Shown piece by piece: positions 36,595-46,459 of a stretch of 64,000 nucleotides of DNA. The notes beneath the pieces are model-generated. The model did no database searches. It saw only the letters and a list, made by a program, of their open reading frames with translations, and was not told the DNA's origin. Origin of the DNA: Fluviicola sp. (lineage in GTDB: Bacteria > Bacteroidota > Bacteroidia > Flavobacteriales_D > Crocinitomicaceae); the NCBI GenBank assembly GCA_029866325.1, contig JARWZO010000024.1, forward strand, positions 1 through 64,000, written 5' to 3'. A program made the translations under genes and the position numbers. The first letter of the stretch is position 1. Each line of letters starts with the position of its first letter.

Positions 36595-36825
36595 TTAATC
36601 GATTTGTTGCACCGTTTCGCAAATGCGGTTGATCGTATCGAAATTGTCTTCATTGATCAAGTGCTGAGGGATTTTCTTCCCGATGTGCTCTTCGATACTT
36701 ACTAACAAATCGACCACAGTAATCGAGTCCAGTAGTTTTGATTTCACGATCGAATCATCTTCACCGACCTGTACGAAGGCCAGATTCATAATTTCATCTT
36801 GAATAAACTGCTTAAGGTCTTCCAT
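36595..36825 (-). CDS. dltC: Acyl carrier protein (DltC-like)
   Basis: 76 residues, an acidic helical carrier. The phosphopantetheine attachment Ser is Ser34 in KLLDSITVVDLLVSIEE, the LDS motif of DltC-type carriers. It would be loaded with the amino acid by DltA. It is the first gene of the dlt operon, and its promoter lies in the 247-base divergent space shared with carB. Order dltC-dltD-dltX-dltB-dltA differs from the usual Gram-positive dltX-A-B-C-D order. Confidence 0.88.
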   Translation of the reverse strand: MEDLKQFIQDEIMNLAFVQVGEDDSIVKSKLLDSITVVDLLVSIEEHIGKKIPQHLINEDNFDTINRICETVQQID

Positions 36826-36877
36826 AGAAAGTGTTTAGCGAGTTGTTTCACCCTGTTTCGGGGACTCGGTAAGGCTG

Positions 36878-36885
36878 CAAAAGTA
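36878..36885 (-). promoter_or_regulatory. Putative -7 box (TACTTTTG) of the dlt operon
   Basis: It matches TAnnTTTG on the minus strand, 52 bases before the dltC start. A TTTG lies at 36918-36915, but the spacing is too long for a standard -33 box. Confidence 0.4.
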
Positions 36886-37010
36886 TAAAAAAACCGCTAG
36901 ATGCAATGGAAATACAAACGTAGATAGAGTGATTTAAGCGAATCGATTTAGCTGTCTCAAAACTGTTGAAAAAAATGATCCGTTTTTCAGACTCCCCCAA
37001 TTATTCTGAC

Positions 37011-37018
37011 TAAATTTG
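37011..37018 (+). promoter_or_regulatory. Putative -7 box (TAAATTTG) of carB
   Basis: It matches TAnnTTTG and lies 54 bases before the carB ATG at 37073. No clear -33 box is visible. Confidence 0.4.
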
Positions 37019-37072
37019 CGCTCAATTTGTAGTTAGATTAAGTCAAATTGTATCCTAAAAAAAGCGCATAAA

Positions 37073-39889
37073 ATGCCGAAAAACAACTCGATAAAATCCG
37101 TTTTAATTATTGGTTCAGGTCCCATTGTCATTGGTCAGGCTTGTGAGTTCGATTACTCAGGTTCTCAAGCCGCAAGATCATTGCGCGAAGAAGGAATTGA
37201 GGTAACATTGATCAATTCCAACCCTGCAACCATTATGACCGATAAGGTAGTGGCCGACAATGTTTATTTAAAGCCGCTTGAACCTGAAAGCATTATCGAG
37301 ATACTGAAAGAACATAAGATTGATGCCATTCTTCCTACCATGGGTGGACAAACCGGTTTGAACCTCTGTATCCAATGTCAGGAAATGGGCATTTGGGAAG
37401 AATATGGTGTAGATATTATAGGTGTAGACATCGCCGCGATTGAAATTACCGAAAACCGCGAATCGTTCCGTAACCTGATGAGTGAAATCGGGATCGGAAT
37501 GGCACCACAACAAACAGCAAAATCTTACCTCGAAGGAAAAGAAATTGCGCAAGCCTTTGGTTTCCCGCTTTGTATTCGTTCTTCGTTTACACTTGGTGGA
37601 GCCGGAGCATCCATCGTTCATGACCCGAAAGAATTTGATACCTTACTGGAACGTGGTTTGCAATTGTCGCCGATCCACGAGGTAATGATCGATAAAGCCT
37701 TGTTGGGCTGGAAAGAATACGAATTGGAATTGCTCCGCGATGCCAATGATAATGTGGTGATCATTTGTTCCATCGAGAATTTTGACCCGATGGGAATTCA
37801 CACAGGAGACTCCATTACGGTTGCTCCGGCAATGACACTTTCCGACACCACTTTTCAACGAATGCGCGATATGGCCATCCACATGATGCGCTCGATCGGT
37901 AATTTCGCAGGAGGTTGTAATGTACAGTTTGCGGTATCTCCCGATGAAAAAGAAGACATCATTGCCATTGAAATCAACCCGCGTGTTTCCCGATCTTCGG
38001 CACTAGCGTCAAAAGCTACCGGTTATCCGATTGCGAAGATTGCCGCCAAACTGGCTATCGGTTATCATTTGGATGAGTTGAATAACCAAATCACGAAAAC
38101 CACTTCGGCCTTGTTTGAACCGACATTGGATTATGTTATCGTGAAAATACCACGTTGGAATTTCAATAAATTCCCGGGAACTGATCGTCGTCTTGGTTTA
38201 CAAATGAAGTCCGTAGGTGAAGTGATGGGAATTGGACGTTCATTCCAGGAAGCATTGCAGAAAGCTTGTCAATCATTGGAAATCAATCGAAACGGTTTAG
38301 GTGCCGATGGAAAAGAATTGACCGATCAAAGTGCCATTCTATACAGTTTGGAAAACGCAAGTTGGAACCGTTTGTTCCATGTATACGACGCTATCAAACT
38401 GGGCATTCCGTTTAAAACAATCGTTGAAAAAACGAAAATCGATATTTGGTTCCTGAAGCAAATTGAGGACTTGATCAAGTTGGAACGTCGCATTGAGAAG
38501 TTCCATTTAGAAAGCATTCCGAAAGACTTGTTGTTCGAAGCCAAACAAAAAGGTTATGCCGACCGTCAAATCGCGCACTTGTTGCGTTGTCTGGAATCGG
38601 AAGTACACGTGAAACGTACTGAAATGGGGATTAATCGTGTCTTCAAATTGGTGGATACTTGTGCAGCTGAGTTTGAAGCACAAACGCCGTACTACTATTC
38701 TACGTTCGAGCTCGAAAACGAAAGTGTTCGCTCAGATAAGAAAAAAGTAGTGGTTCTTGGTTCGGGTCCAAACCGTATCGGACAAGGAATTGAATTTGAT
38801 TATTCGTGTGTTCACGGAGTCTTGGCCGCTAAAGAATGTGGTTATGAAACCATCATGATCAACTGTAACCCTGAGACCGTTTCTACGGACTTTGATACAG
38901 CTGATAAATTGTACTTCGAACCGGTTTTCTGGGAGCACATCTACGATATCATCACACACGAAAAACCGGAAGGTGTTATTGTGCAACTCGGTGGTCAAAC
39001 AGCTTTGAAATTGGCAGAAAAACTCGAACGATACGGTATTAAAATCTTGGGAACCAGTTTTGAAGCCCTTGATTTAGCCGAAGACCGCGGACGTTTTTCG
39101 AAAGTGCTTGAACAGCACAATATTCCCTTCCCGCAATACGGCGTGGTTGAAAGTGCCGAGCAGGCAATCGAATTGTCAGATACCTTAGGGTTTCCTTTGT
39201 TGGTGCGCCCTTCTTATGTATTGGGTGGACAAAAAATGAAAATTGTCATCAATAAAGAAGAATTGGAACACCACGTGGTGGATATCATCAACGAAATGGG
39301 GAACAACCAAATCTTGCTGGATCATTTCCTGGGTGGAGCCATCGAAGCGGAAGCAGATGCTATTTGCGACGGAAAAGACGTTTATATCATTGGTGTAATG
39401 CAGCACATCGAACCTGCAGGAATTCACTCCGGAGATTCATTCGCGGTATTGCCTCCTTACAATCTAGGTGATTTCGTAATGCAGCAAATTGAAGACATCA
39501 CCAAAAAAATCGCGGTTGAACTGCGTACTGTCGGACTCATCAACATTCAGTTTGCCATCAAGGACGATAAGGTGTATGTGATCGAAGCCAACCCGCGTGC
39601 TTCGCGTACCGTTCCGTTTATCGCCAAGGCGTATGACGAACCGTATGTGAATTACGCAACGAAAGTAATGTTGGGTGAAAAGAAGGTGAAAGATTTCAAC
39701 TTCCAGCCGCGCAAAGAAGGATATGCGATTAAAATTCCGGTATTCTCGTATGAGAAATTCCCTGATGTGAAAAAAGAATTGGGACCTGAAATGAAATCGA
39801 CCGGTGAAGCGATTCGTTTTATCAAAAACCTAAAAGATCCGTTCTTTACCAAGATTTATTCCGAACGAAATATGCACTTGTCGAAGTAA
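37073..39889 (+). CDS. carB: Carbamoyl-phosphate synthase large subunit, lacking the C-terminal regulatory domain
   Basis: 938 residues, against ~1070 for the E. coli protein. It builds carbamoyl phosphate from glutamine-derived ammonia, bicarbonate and two ATP for arginine and pyrimidine synthesis. Both ATP-grasp halves are present: LIIGSGPIVIGQACEFDYSG near residue 10 and VVLGSGPNRIGQGIEFDYS near residue 560. The EINPRVSRSSALASKATGYP and EANPRASRTVPFIAKAYDEP segments are also seen. The chain stops after the second synthetase lobe (KDPFFTKIYSERNM), so the MGS-like allosteric domain that binds UMP and ornithine is absent. Such shortened forms are known in Bacteroidota. The small subunit carA is not in the window. 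Confidence 0.95.
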   Translation: MPKNNSIKSVLIIGSGPIVIGQACEFDYSGSQAARSLREEGIEVTLINSNPATIMTDKVVADNVYLKPLEPESIIEILKEHKIDAILPTMGGQTGLNLCIQCQEMGIWEEYGVDIIGVDIAAIEITENRESFRNLMSEIGIGMAPQQTAKSYLEGKEIAQAFGFPLCIRSSFTLGGAGASIVHDPKEFDTLLERGLQLSPIHEVMIDKALLGWKEYELELLRDANDNVVIICSIENFDPMGIHTGDSITVAPAMTLSDTTFQRMRDMAIHMMRSIGNFAGGCNVQFAVSPDEKEDIIAIEINPRVSRSSALASKATGYPIAKIAAKLAIGYHLDELNNQITKTTSALFEPTLDYVIVKIPRWNFNKFPGTDRRLGLQMKSVGEVMGIGRSFQEALQKACQSLEINRNGLGADGKELTDQSAILYSLENASWNRLFHVYDAIKLGIPFKTIVEKTKIDIWFLKQIEDLIKLERRIEKFHLESIPKDLLFEAKQKGYADRQIAHLLRCLESEVHVKRTEMGINRVFKLVDTCAAEFEAQTPYYYSTFELENESVRSDKKKVVVLGSGPNRIGQGIEFDYSCVHGVLAAKECGYETIMINCNPETVSTDFDTADKLYFEPVFWEHIYDIITHEKPEGVIVQLGGQTALKLAEKLERYGIKILGTSFEALDLAEDRGRFSKVLEQHNIPFPQYGVVESAEQAIELSDTLGFPLLVRPSYVLGGQKMKIVINKEELEHHVVDIINEMGNNQILLDHFLGGAIEAEADAICDGKDVYIIGVMQHIEPAGIHSGDSFAVLPPYNLGDFVMQQIEDITKKIAVELRTVGLINIQFAIKDDKVYVIEANPRASRTVPFIAKAYDEPYVNYATKVMLGEKKVKDFNFQPRKEGYAIKIPVFSYEKFPDVKKELGPEMKSTGEAIRFIKNLKDPFFTKIYSERNMHLSK

Positions 39890-39895
39890 CTATTC

Positions 39896-40156
39896 ATGGT
39901 TGAAGCCAGTTTTACAGGATTAGTCAAAACAATTTTGCTGATAATCGGAGCCATGGTTGCGCTCCGGTTTATCGGCAGACTCATGATTGCCAAGCGAAAC
40001 ATAGAAGAAGAACGCGAATTGCTCAACCGCGAACGCTCATTTCAGCGTGAACGCAGCGAAAAACTGCGCAATTTCGGAAAGATCAACGTGGTAAAAGGCA
40101 AGCAACAAACAACTGCAAATACAGCTACGGAAGATGTTGATTTTGAAGAAGTGTAA
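39896..40156 (+). CDS. DUF4834-family small membrane protein
   Basis: 86 residues: one N-terminal helix (LVKTILLIIGAMVALRFIGR), then a charged coiled-coil-like stretch rich in Glu and Arg, and an acidic end. It matches the DUF4834 family found in Flavobacteria, where it often sits next to YfhO-type genes, as here. It begins 6 bases after carB, so it may be in its transcript. Function unknown. Confidence 0.75.
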   Translation: MVEASFTGLVKTILLIIGAMVALRFIGRLMIAKRNIEEERELLNRERSFQRERSEKLRNFGKINVVKGKQQTTANTATEDVDFEEV

Positions 40157-40278
40157 TGCACTTTTCGTTCAAAATTTTCAACAATCCTTACAAACTTCAA
40201 TCAACTTCTTCGGTCGAAAGCGCGGAATCCTTATATTCACCACGTTTTTATTATTGATATCTAACAAACTCGAATAAA

Positions 40279-43200
40279 ATGGCTATTACCTCATTTTTCA
40301 AACGCAATTGGATTCATTTTGCTGCAATCGGTATTTTTCTATTGATCAGTATTGTCTACTTCGGTAAACAATTGCAGGGATATGCGTTGAAACAACACGA
40401 TATTGCCGAACACAAAGGCATTTCGCGCGAAATAGCCGTTTTCCGTGAGCACAACAATGGTCAGGAGCCGCTTTGGAGTAACGGTATGTTTGGAGGGATG
40501 CCTTCCATGCAAACCTCAACGATCTATCATGGAAACTGGTTTTCGGAAATAATTACAGGTTTTATGAAAACCTTCCCATCTCCTCTGGGAATAGTTCTCT
40601 TATACATGGTTTGCTTTTATGCAGCTATGTCAATGATGAAAGTCAACCGTTGGGTGGCGATTCTAGGTGCTATCGCGTTTGCATTTGTGAGTTATGATAT
40701 TGTGATTTTATCTGCGGGGCACAATTCCAAAGGAGTTGCCATTGCCTTCATGGCTCCGGTTATAGGTGCTTTTTTCTTTGCCTATCGCCGAAGTTGGATT
40801 TGGGGAGCAATTCTAAGTGCCGTTTTCATGGGCTTCGAAATGGCCGCCAATCACCTCCAAGTAACCTATTACCTCGGTTTTCTCTTACTGGGAATGGGAT
40901 TGGTAGAGGTAGTTCGCGCGATTAAAAACAAAACGTACATGCCATTTATTAAGGCATCTGCAGGAATTGGTGTGGGTTATGTGCTGGCATTGATTGTGAA
41001 TTACGGAAATATCAAACTCACGGCCGATTACGCCAAATACACCATTCGAGGTGCAAACGATCTTACAATCAATGCCGACGGAAGTTCCAATGCAGCCAAT
41101 TCTACTTCCGGATTGAAACGTGATTATGTAGTTGAATATAGTTACGGTTTAGACGAGTCATTTACCTTATTATCTCCCTACGTAAAAGGTGGTGGATCAA
41201 TGCGTATGCAGGATTCTCCGTTTGCCGAGGCGATAGAAGCGAATCCTGATTTGTCGGGGGAACAATTGAATACGGTAATGCAAAGCAATTTCTATTGGGG
41301 AAATCAGTCCAATTCTGGTCCGGTTTACATCGGTGTAATTTTGGTTTTCTTGGCATTGCTTGGAATGGTATACATCAAAGACCCTATCAAATATGCTTTA
41401 TTGGCTGTTACGATATTGACTCTGATGCTCTCTTGGGGTAAAAACTACATGGGAATGACCAATTGGTTCCTGGATAATGTACCGGGTTATGATAAATTCC
41501 GTGCAGTAACGATCATTCTGGTCATAATTGAATTATGCGTGCCGGTATTGGCCATTCTGTTCTTGGATAAATTAATCAAGGAGCGTGAGCAAATTAAAGG
41601 TAACATCAAACCGTTTTACATTACTACCGGGGCTTTCCTTGTGTTGTTGATCGGATTGCGATTCGGAGGCCTAGACACTACTTATTTGTCGGAAGCCGAA
41701 TCTCAAATACCAACACGTCAGGAACAGGAAAAAGCTGTTATGAAACAGATTCAGGCGGCAGACCCTGCTCAATTGCTTCAAAATGGCATCGATGTTACTA
41801 ATCCGCAACAAGTACAGCAGGTTGTTAAACAAGAAGTTGATCGATACGAAGAAGAAAGTGCAACCAGAAATGCAGGGTTGAAAATCGCTCGAAAATCGAT
41901 CTATAACTCTTCCTTGAACAGATCAATCGGATTTGCATTTTTGGCGGCTATTTGTTTGTTTTTACTCTTCAAAACAGCTATTCCTACTGCAGCAAGCGTT
42001 GCCGGATTGGGATTGTTGATCATCATCGATTTAATGGGAGTAAGCCGCAATTACCTAAACAATGCTGATGAAGGAAGCGGTTACAAATACTGGGACACCT
42101 ACTTAAACACCATTTATCCGAACATAGCCGAAGAAGGCGATTTGGATATTATGAAAGAGGAACTAAGGCTCAATCCAGGCTTGAAAAATGCTGTGAATGC
42201 AGGAAAAAAAGAAGGTGAACGATTGGCGCTTGAATTGGATGCAACAAGCAGTGAAAAACGTCGTATTGAAGATGCTTATGCTTTCTCAGCACTCAATGAA
42301 AAAACAAATTATCGAGTGTTTGATTTTTCCAATCCGTTCAATAGTGCACGAACATCGTATTTCCACAAATCCCTTGGTGGTTACCATGGAGCAAAATTGC
42401 GCTCTATTCAAAACCTGATCGAATTCCATTTGTCCTTTACTAACAACAAGGTATTGGACATGATGAACGTGCGTTACTTCCTGCAGCCAAAAGATCAGCA
42501 GGATCCTACCTCACCGTTAATTATGCGTCCGAACCCTACTGCTATGGGGAATGGCTGGTTTGTGAAAAATGTAAAAGTCATTTCAAACCCGAACGATGAA
42601 ATCAGAGCTTTGGGATCTAAATACATACTTACAAATGAAGGAACCGGTAAATTGTTGGTCAACCGCCAAACTACAAAAAGCGCCAACGTTTACGGATCAG
42701 AAAAGCTGCAGTACCTAATGCCGGGTATTGTTGATACTATTCCGTTTGGACTTTCAAACGGCGTTCCGAAAGGATTGGAAGTGTTTATTGTAATGGATAA
42801 AAAAGGTGCAGTATCAACGGTTCCGCAACAAACCCTAGATGCCGATACTGCGCAATCGTTTGTGAAATTGCTTTCTTACAAAGTAGTGAGTGAGTTTAAC
42901 GTGACGCAAGAAGCAATTGTGAGTAAAGAGGTCGCTAAAAACCTGTCACAACGAACTTACAAAGGTGAAGGCAAAGTAACCTTGGTTTCGTATGCGCCGA
43001 ATAAATTAGTCTACAACGTTGATGCAACCGATAAAGGATTGGCTGTTTTCTCAGAAATCTATTATGCAGACGGTTGGTCAGCTACCGTTGATAAAAAACC
43101 AGTTGATATACATCGTGTAAACTATTTGCTCCGCGGGTTAGAAATTGGAAAAGGTAACCACAAAGTGGTGTTCACTTACGATTTGCCAAGATTCCATAAG

Positions 43201-43308
43201 TATAATACATACTCGATGATTGCAAGTTTGTTGATTTTGCTAGGAATTATTGGTTATGGATTGATTAAGTTTCGTAAAAAGAAAGTTGCAGCAGTAACAG
43301 AAGATTGA
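40279..43308 (+). CDS. YfhO-family polytopic membrane protein
   Basis: 1009 residues. The first ~450 residues have about 10-12 membrane helices, with aromatic-rich periplasmic loops (GMFGGMPSMQTS) and a DKFRAVTIILVII segment. A long periplasmic loop follows, another group of helices, and a C-terminal beta-domain (FSEIYYADGWSATVD) before a last helix and a Lys-rich tail. This is the YfhO family, related to the GT-C glycosyltransferases that use lipid-linked sugars. In Gram-positive bacteria YfhO glycosylates lipoteichoic acid. The nearby dlt operon and polysaccharide genes make a surface glycan role attractive, but this is inference. Confidence 0.85.
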   Translation: MAITSFFKRNWIHFAAIGIFLLISIVYFGKQLQGYALKQHDIAEHKGISREIAVFREHNNGQEPLWSNGMFGGMPSMQTSTIYHGNWFSEIITGFMKTFPSPLGIVLLYMVCFYAAMSMMKVNRWVAILGAIAFAFVSYDIVILSAGHNSKGVAIAFMAPVIGAFFFAYRRSWIWGAILSAVFMGFEMAANHLQVTYYLGFLLLGMGLVEVVRAIKNKTYMPFIKASAGIGVGYVLALIVNYGNIKLTADYAKYTIRGANDLTINADGSSNAANSTSGLKRDYVVEYSYGLDESFTLLSPYVKGGGSMRMQDSPFAEAIEANPDLSGEQLNTVMQSNFYWGNQSNSGPVYIGVILVFLALLGMVYIKDPIKYALLAVTILTLMLSWGKNYMGMTNWFLDNVPGYDKFRAVTIILVIIELCVPVLAILFLDKLIKEREQIKGNIKPFYITTGAFLVLLIGLRFGGLDTTYLSEAESQIPTRQEQEKAVMKQIQAADPAQLLQNGIDVTNPQQVQQVVKQEVDRYEEESATRNAGLKIARKSIYNSSLNRSIGFAFLAAICLFLLFKTAIPTAASVAGLGLLIIIDLMGVSRNYLNNADEGSGYKYWDTYLNTIYPNIAEEGDLDIMKEELRLNPGLKNAVNAGKKEGERLALELDATSSEKRRIEDAYAFSALNEKTNYRVFDFSNPFNSARTSYFHKSLGGYHGAKLRSIQNLIEFHLSFTNNKVLDMMNVRYFLQPKDQQDPTSPLIMRPNPTAMGNGWFVKNVKVISNPNDEIRALGSKYILTNEGTGKLLVNRQTTKSANVYGSEKLQYLMPGIVDTIPFGLSNGVPKGLEVFIVMDKKGAVSTVPQQTLDADTAQSFVKLLSYKVVSEFNVTQEAIVSKEVAKNLSQRTYKGEGKVTLVSYAPNKLVYNVDATDKGLAVFSEIYYADGWSATVDKKPVDIHRVNYLLRGLEIGKGNHKVVFTYDLPRFHKYNTYSMIASLLILLGIIGYGLIKFRKKKVAAVTED

Positions 43309-43330
43309 TTTAAAAAGATTAAAATATGGA

Positions 43331-43364
43331 AACATCAGATTGTTAAACGATCTGATGTTTTTTG
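43331..43364 (+). terminator. Rho-independent terminator after the YfhO-like gene
   Basis: A perfect 10-base stem (43331-43340 with 43350-43359), 9-base loop, followed by TTTTG. Confidence 0.8.
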
Positions 43365-43497
43365 TCTTAGTAGTTTGAATCGTATTGGCTGATGTTTAGA
43401 AGGAGATGTTTGATCTTCAGTAAATTAAATTTATTTTATTAGATCAATGAATTGATTTTTTTTTAGCTTTCAGAAATCAATCTTAAAACAGCTAGTC

Positions 43498-44478
43498 ATG
43501 CTTAGAAAATTATTCTTTTTGTTTATACCGTTTGCCGTAACCGTTTCTTATGGTCAAATCACAAATGGGCTTATAGTACATTACACCTGTGATGGTGACG
43601 CGGTAGATAATACATCTAATAATTTAGATGGAACTACTGTAAATACATCACCTACAATAGATCGATTTGGGGCAACAAATTCAGCGTTATTTTTCAATGG
43701 AACAAATGCCTTTATTGAATTACAGAATAACAGTTTGTTAAAAGATCCATTGCCATTAACGATTGCATTTTGGGTGAAAATCACAGAACAGGCTTATCAA
43801 ATTATCGTTCAATCCGATCTGGATATGAATCAATACTATGGATATTACTTAGTTATTCAACAAGATTTAACCATTCATGCAGGCTTAGGAGCTGGTGGTC
43901 CACTTAATTCTTCAGGTAGACGAGGGAAAGTTTCAGCCGATGCACTTACACTTGGTAATTGGCATCATATTACCGCGGTTATTAACAATGGAAGCGATAT
44001 CGATATTTATATTGATTGTCAAGACGCTGGTGGCAGCTATACGGGGACTGGTCCTGATCAAATTGGCTATAGCAACGGAGCAACGTATCTGTTTTTTAAT
44101 GAAACGGATAATGGCAATGCCTATTCAAATGGTTCGTTTGATGATTTTGCAATCTGGGATAGAGCATTAACATTGTCGGAAATTCAATCATTGTGTTCTG
44201 GTCCATTGAGCATTGATGAATTAGAACAAATCGGTTCGGTGAATGTGTTTCCGAATCCGTCAACTGGTTATTTCTCCATAAATAGTACGGTCAATGAGCC
44301 AATTATTGAGGTTGCTATCATAGACGCTCAAGGTAAAATCGTACAACAAGATAAGCACCATGAAGGTATAAATTGTGAAGATTGGACCTCTAAAGAACAA
44401 AGCAATGGACTTTATATGGTGAGATTTGCTTTTGAAAGTGGGAGAATTGAAAACAAACAAATTGTAATCAACCACTAA
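43498..44478 (+). CDS. Secreted LamG-domain protein with T9SS sorting domain
   Basis: 326 residues. Signal peptide MLRKLFFLFIPFAVTVSYGQ. A LamG/concanavalin-like domain fills ~25-235 (GLIVHYTCDGDAVDNTSN, PLTIAFWVKI, NWHHITAVINNG, DDFAIWDRALTLSEIQSL), a common carbohydrate- or protein-binding module. The C-terminal ~80 residues (VNVFPNPSTGYFSIN ... SNGLYMVRF) are a type A T9SS sorting domain, so it is exported to the surface. No catalytic domain is visible. It lies after a strong terminator and probably has its own promoter. Confidence 0.88.
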   Translation: MLRKLFFLFIPFAVTVSYGQITNGLIVHYTCDGDAVDNTSNNLDGTTVNTSPTIDRFGATNSALFFNGTNAFIELQNNSLLKDPLPLTIAFWVKITEQAYQIIVQSDLDMNQYYGYYLVIQQDLTIHAGLGAGGPLNSSGRRGKVSADALTLGNWHHITAVINNGSDIDIYIDCQDAGGSYTGTGPDQIGYSNGATYLFFNETDNGNAYSNGSFDDFAIWDRALTLSEIQSLCSGPLSIDELEQIGSVNVFPNPSTGYFSINSTVNEPIIEVAIIDAQGKIVQQDKHHEGINCEDWTSKEQSNGLYMVRFAFESGRIENKQIVINH

Positions 44479-44959
44479 AATTCATAGAAGAAATTGATCA
44501 TTCGACTTTCGCGAGTCTTCAGCGTTCCTCGTTGAAAATGGAGAGAGTATCGAATGTTTATGGTAAACTTTTCCGAATTAGATTGATTAAATAATTTTTC
44601 TGATATTTGCTTCGAATGTTATTTGTGAAGTGCTTTATCTTAAAATAGAGCCGCAATGGACACATTATTACAAAGACTTGCCAATTATAAAATTCCCCAG
44701 TTTTAGGAGTGCAAACAAAAAACTGATAGAAGTGTCTTCGTACCGCCCATCAACGAATGTAATTTATGTTGATACAACTTTTTTTTCATTCTGGATCAAA
44801 AGATTTAATTGATACAATAGAAAACCTAAAAAAGTAATGCTATTTAGAATGCACAACAGGGAATCTGTTGAAGGAATTGAATTACGATGGAAACTGTTAA
44901 GTTTGTAAATATAAGAAGCATTTGAATTTCATTAGATGTTAGATATCAGTTAGATTATA
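44479..44959. other. Intergenic region of about 480 bases
   Basis: No intact gene is seen. The middle (44656-44837) holds a decayed coding remnant described separately. The rest is AT-rich, with no clear terminator or promoter. The flippase gene that follows starts with GTG at 44960. Confidence 0.5.
44656..44837 (+). pseudogene. Frameshifted remnant of a short gene
   Basis: Three frames must be joined: ATG 44656 gives MDTLLQRLANYKIPQF, then a stop; a second frame gives SANKKLIEVSSYRPSTN then VIYVDTTFF; a third gives HSGSKDLIDTIENLKK and a stop at 44837. The last switch falls at a run of eight Ts, typical of an indel. The rebuilt peptide looks protein-like, but I do not recognise it. It may be a lost surface-polysaccharide gene next to the flippase. 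Confidence 0.35.
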
Positions 44960-46459
44960 GTGGGGGTAATTCAAAAAGACGCATTAAGAACGACAATCAT
45001 CTCATATTTGGGATTGATACTCGGTTATATTAACAAAGGCGTGCTTTTTGTTATTTACCTTACAGATGCACAAATCGGATTACTAAGTCTGATTTTAACG
45101 GTTGGGCTTTTGTTTGCACAGTTTTCAAATTTAGGCGTAGCCTATTCTGTTTGGCGATTTTTCCCTTTTTTCCGAAGTAAAGAAAATAGAAATTTCGGCT
45201 TTTTTCAACTATCCATGCTGATTACCCTATTGGGAATAGTCGTTTTTTTGATTCTTTCAATTGTTTTCAAAGAGGTTATTTGCGGTTGGTATGTCGAAAA
45301 ATCCAAAGAGTTTACAGATTACTATTATTGGTTATTACCAATAGGTATTTCCTATTCTTTGTTCCAGACAATGGACAATTTTTTGCGGAGTTTGTACAAA
45401 AATGTAGTGTCAGTAATTGCTACGGATCTGCTCATGAGGCTTGTGGTGACGGGAGCAATTATTCTGTACGCTTTTGGGACGATTGATTTTTTCACTCTTT
45501 TGGTACTGCATAGTATGTCTTTTGTTCTCCCAACATTAGTAATAACATTACAGATGTTCCGAAACAAAGAATTGCATTTGAAAATATCAGATATATCGAT
45601 ACCACGACGTTTTAAGAAAATACTGCTCACTTACAGCTTGTTTAGTTATTTCAATTTTATAGGCATTTTATTGGTACTCTCATTAGATGTTATAATGGTC
45701 GCCAGTATGGTGGGATTGGCTGAAACCGGTGTTTTTTCAACAATTGTATACATTGTGAGCGGATTACTGGTGCCTTATAAATCCTTATTGCGAATAAGTG
45801 CACCATTTGTTGCTAAATACTGGAAAGAACGGAACATGGTTGAAATGAAAGATTTATACACACGTATAAGCTCCATCAGTCTTGTGATTGGTTTTTTTGT
45901 TTTTCTGGTATTTTGGGAAAATAGAACAGAGTTGTTTCATTTTTTAAGAGAATCGTTTCACGAAGGGATTCCCGTTTTTCTCATTCTTATGATTGGCCGC
46001 TTGGTTGATATGTATTGTGGGATCAACGGTGCGATTTTTATCACTTCCAAAAAGTACAAATACGACCTGATATTTACAGCGATATTACTGGTCTCGGTGG
46101 TTGGGCTCAATTTTATTTTTATTCCACTATACGGTATGTATGGGGCTGCGCTGTCAACAACAATCGCTTATGTTTTGTACAATTTAGCCCGTTTGATCTT
46201 TGTTTTTTCTGTTTACAATTTACACCCGTTCAAAAAAGGACATCTATACGTGATGGCGGTTTTCTTCCTATCGCTACTCATGATGGAGCAGTTGCCTGTG
46301 TTCTTCGGAAATGAGTTAATTTCTATAGTGTTAAAAGGAATATTGGTTCTAGTAACTTTTATTCTGCCAATTTACTTATTGAAACTGGATGCCGATGTGG
46401 TTGGATATCTTGACAAGATCAGAAATAAGTTCCTGCCGTCTGCGATCAGAAATTCTTAA
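44960..46459 (+). CDS. Polysaccharide flippase (Wzx/MATE-like)
   Basis: 499 residues with about 12-14 membrane helices and no signal peptide. The pattern of long hydrophobic helices with short loops, SYLGLILGYINKG near the start, the KYWKERNM segment and GLNFIFIPLYGMYGAALSTTIAY near the end, fits the polysaccharide biosynthesis/O-antigen flippase family. It would move lipid-linked glycans across the inner membrane. The start is GTG at 44960 because an in-frame TAG at 44951 blocks anything longer. It overlaps the converging glycosyltransferase gene by 4 bases. Such neighbours suggest a surface glycan locus. Confidence 0.85.
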   Translation: MGVIQKDALRTTIISYLGLILGYINKGVLFVIYLTDAQIGLLSLILTVGLLFAQFSNLGVAYSVWRFFPFFRSKENRNFGFFQLSMLITLLGIVVFLILSIVFKEVICGWYVEKSKEFTDYYYWLLPIGISYSLFQTMDNFLRSLYKNVVSVIATDLLMRLVVTGAIILYAFGTIDFFTLLVLHSMSFVLPTLVITLQMFRNKELHLKISDISIPRRFKKILLTYSLFSYFNFIGILLVLSLDVIMVASMVGLAETGVFSTIVYIVSGLLVPYKSLLRISAPFVAKYWKERNMVEMKDLYTRISSISLVIGFFVFLVFWENRTELFHFLRESFHEGIPVFLILMIGRLVDMYCGINGAIFITSKKYKYDLIFTAILLVSVVGLNFIFIPLYGMYGAALSTTIAYVLYNLARLIFVFSVYNLHPFKKGHLYVMAVFFLSLLMMEQLPVFFGNELISIVLKGILVLVTFILPIYLLKLDADVVGYLDKIRNKFLPSAIRNS

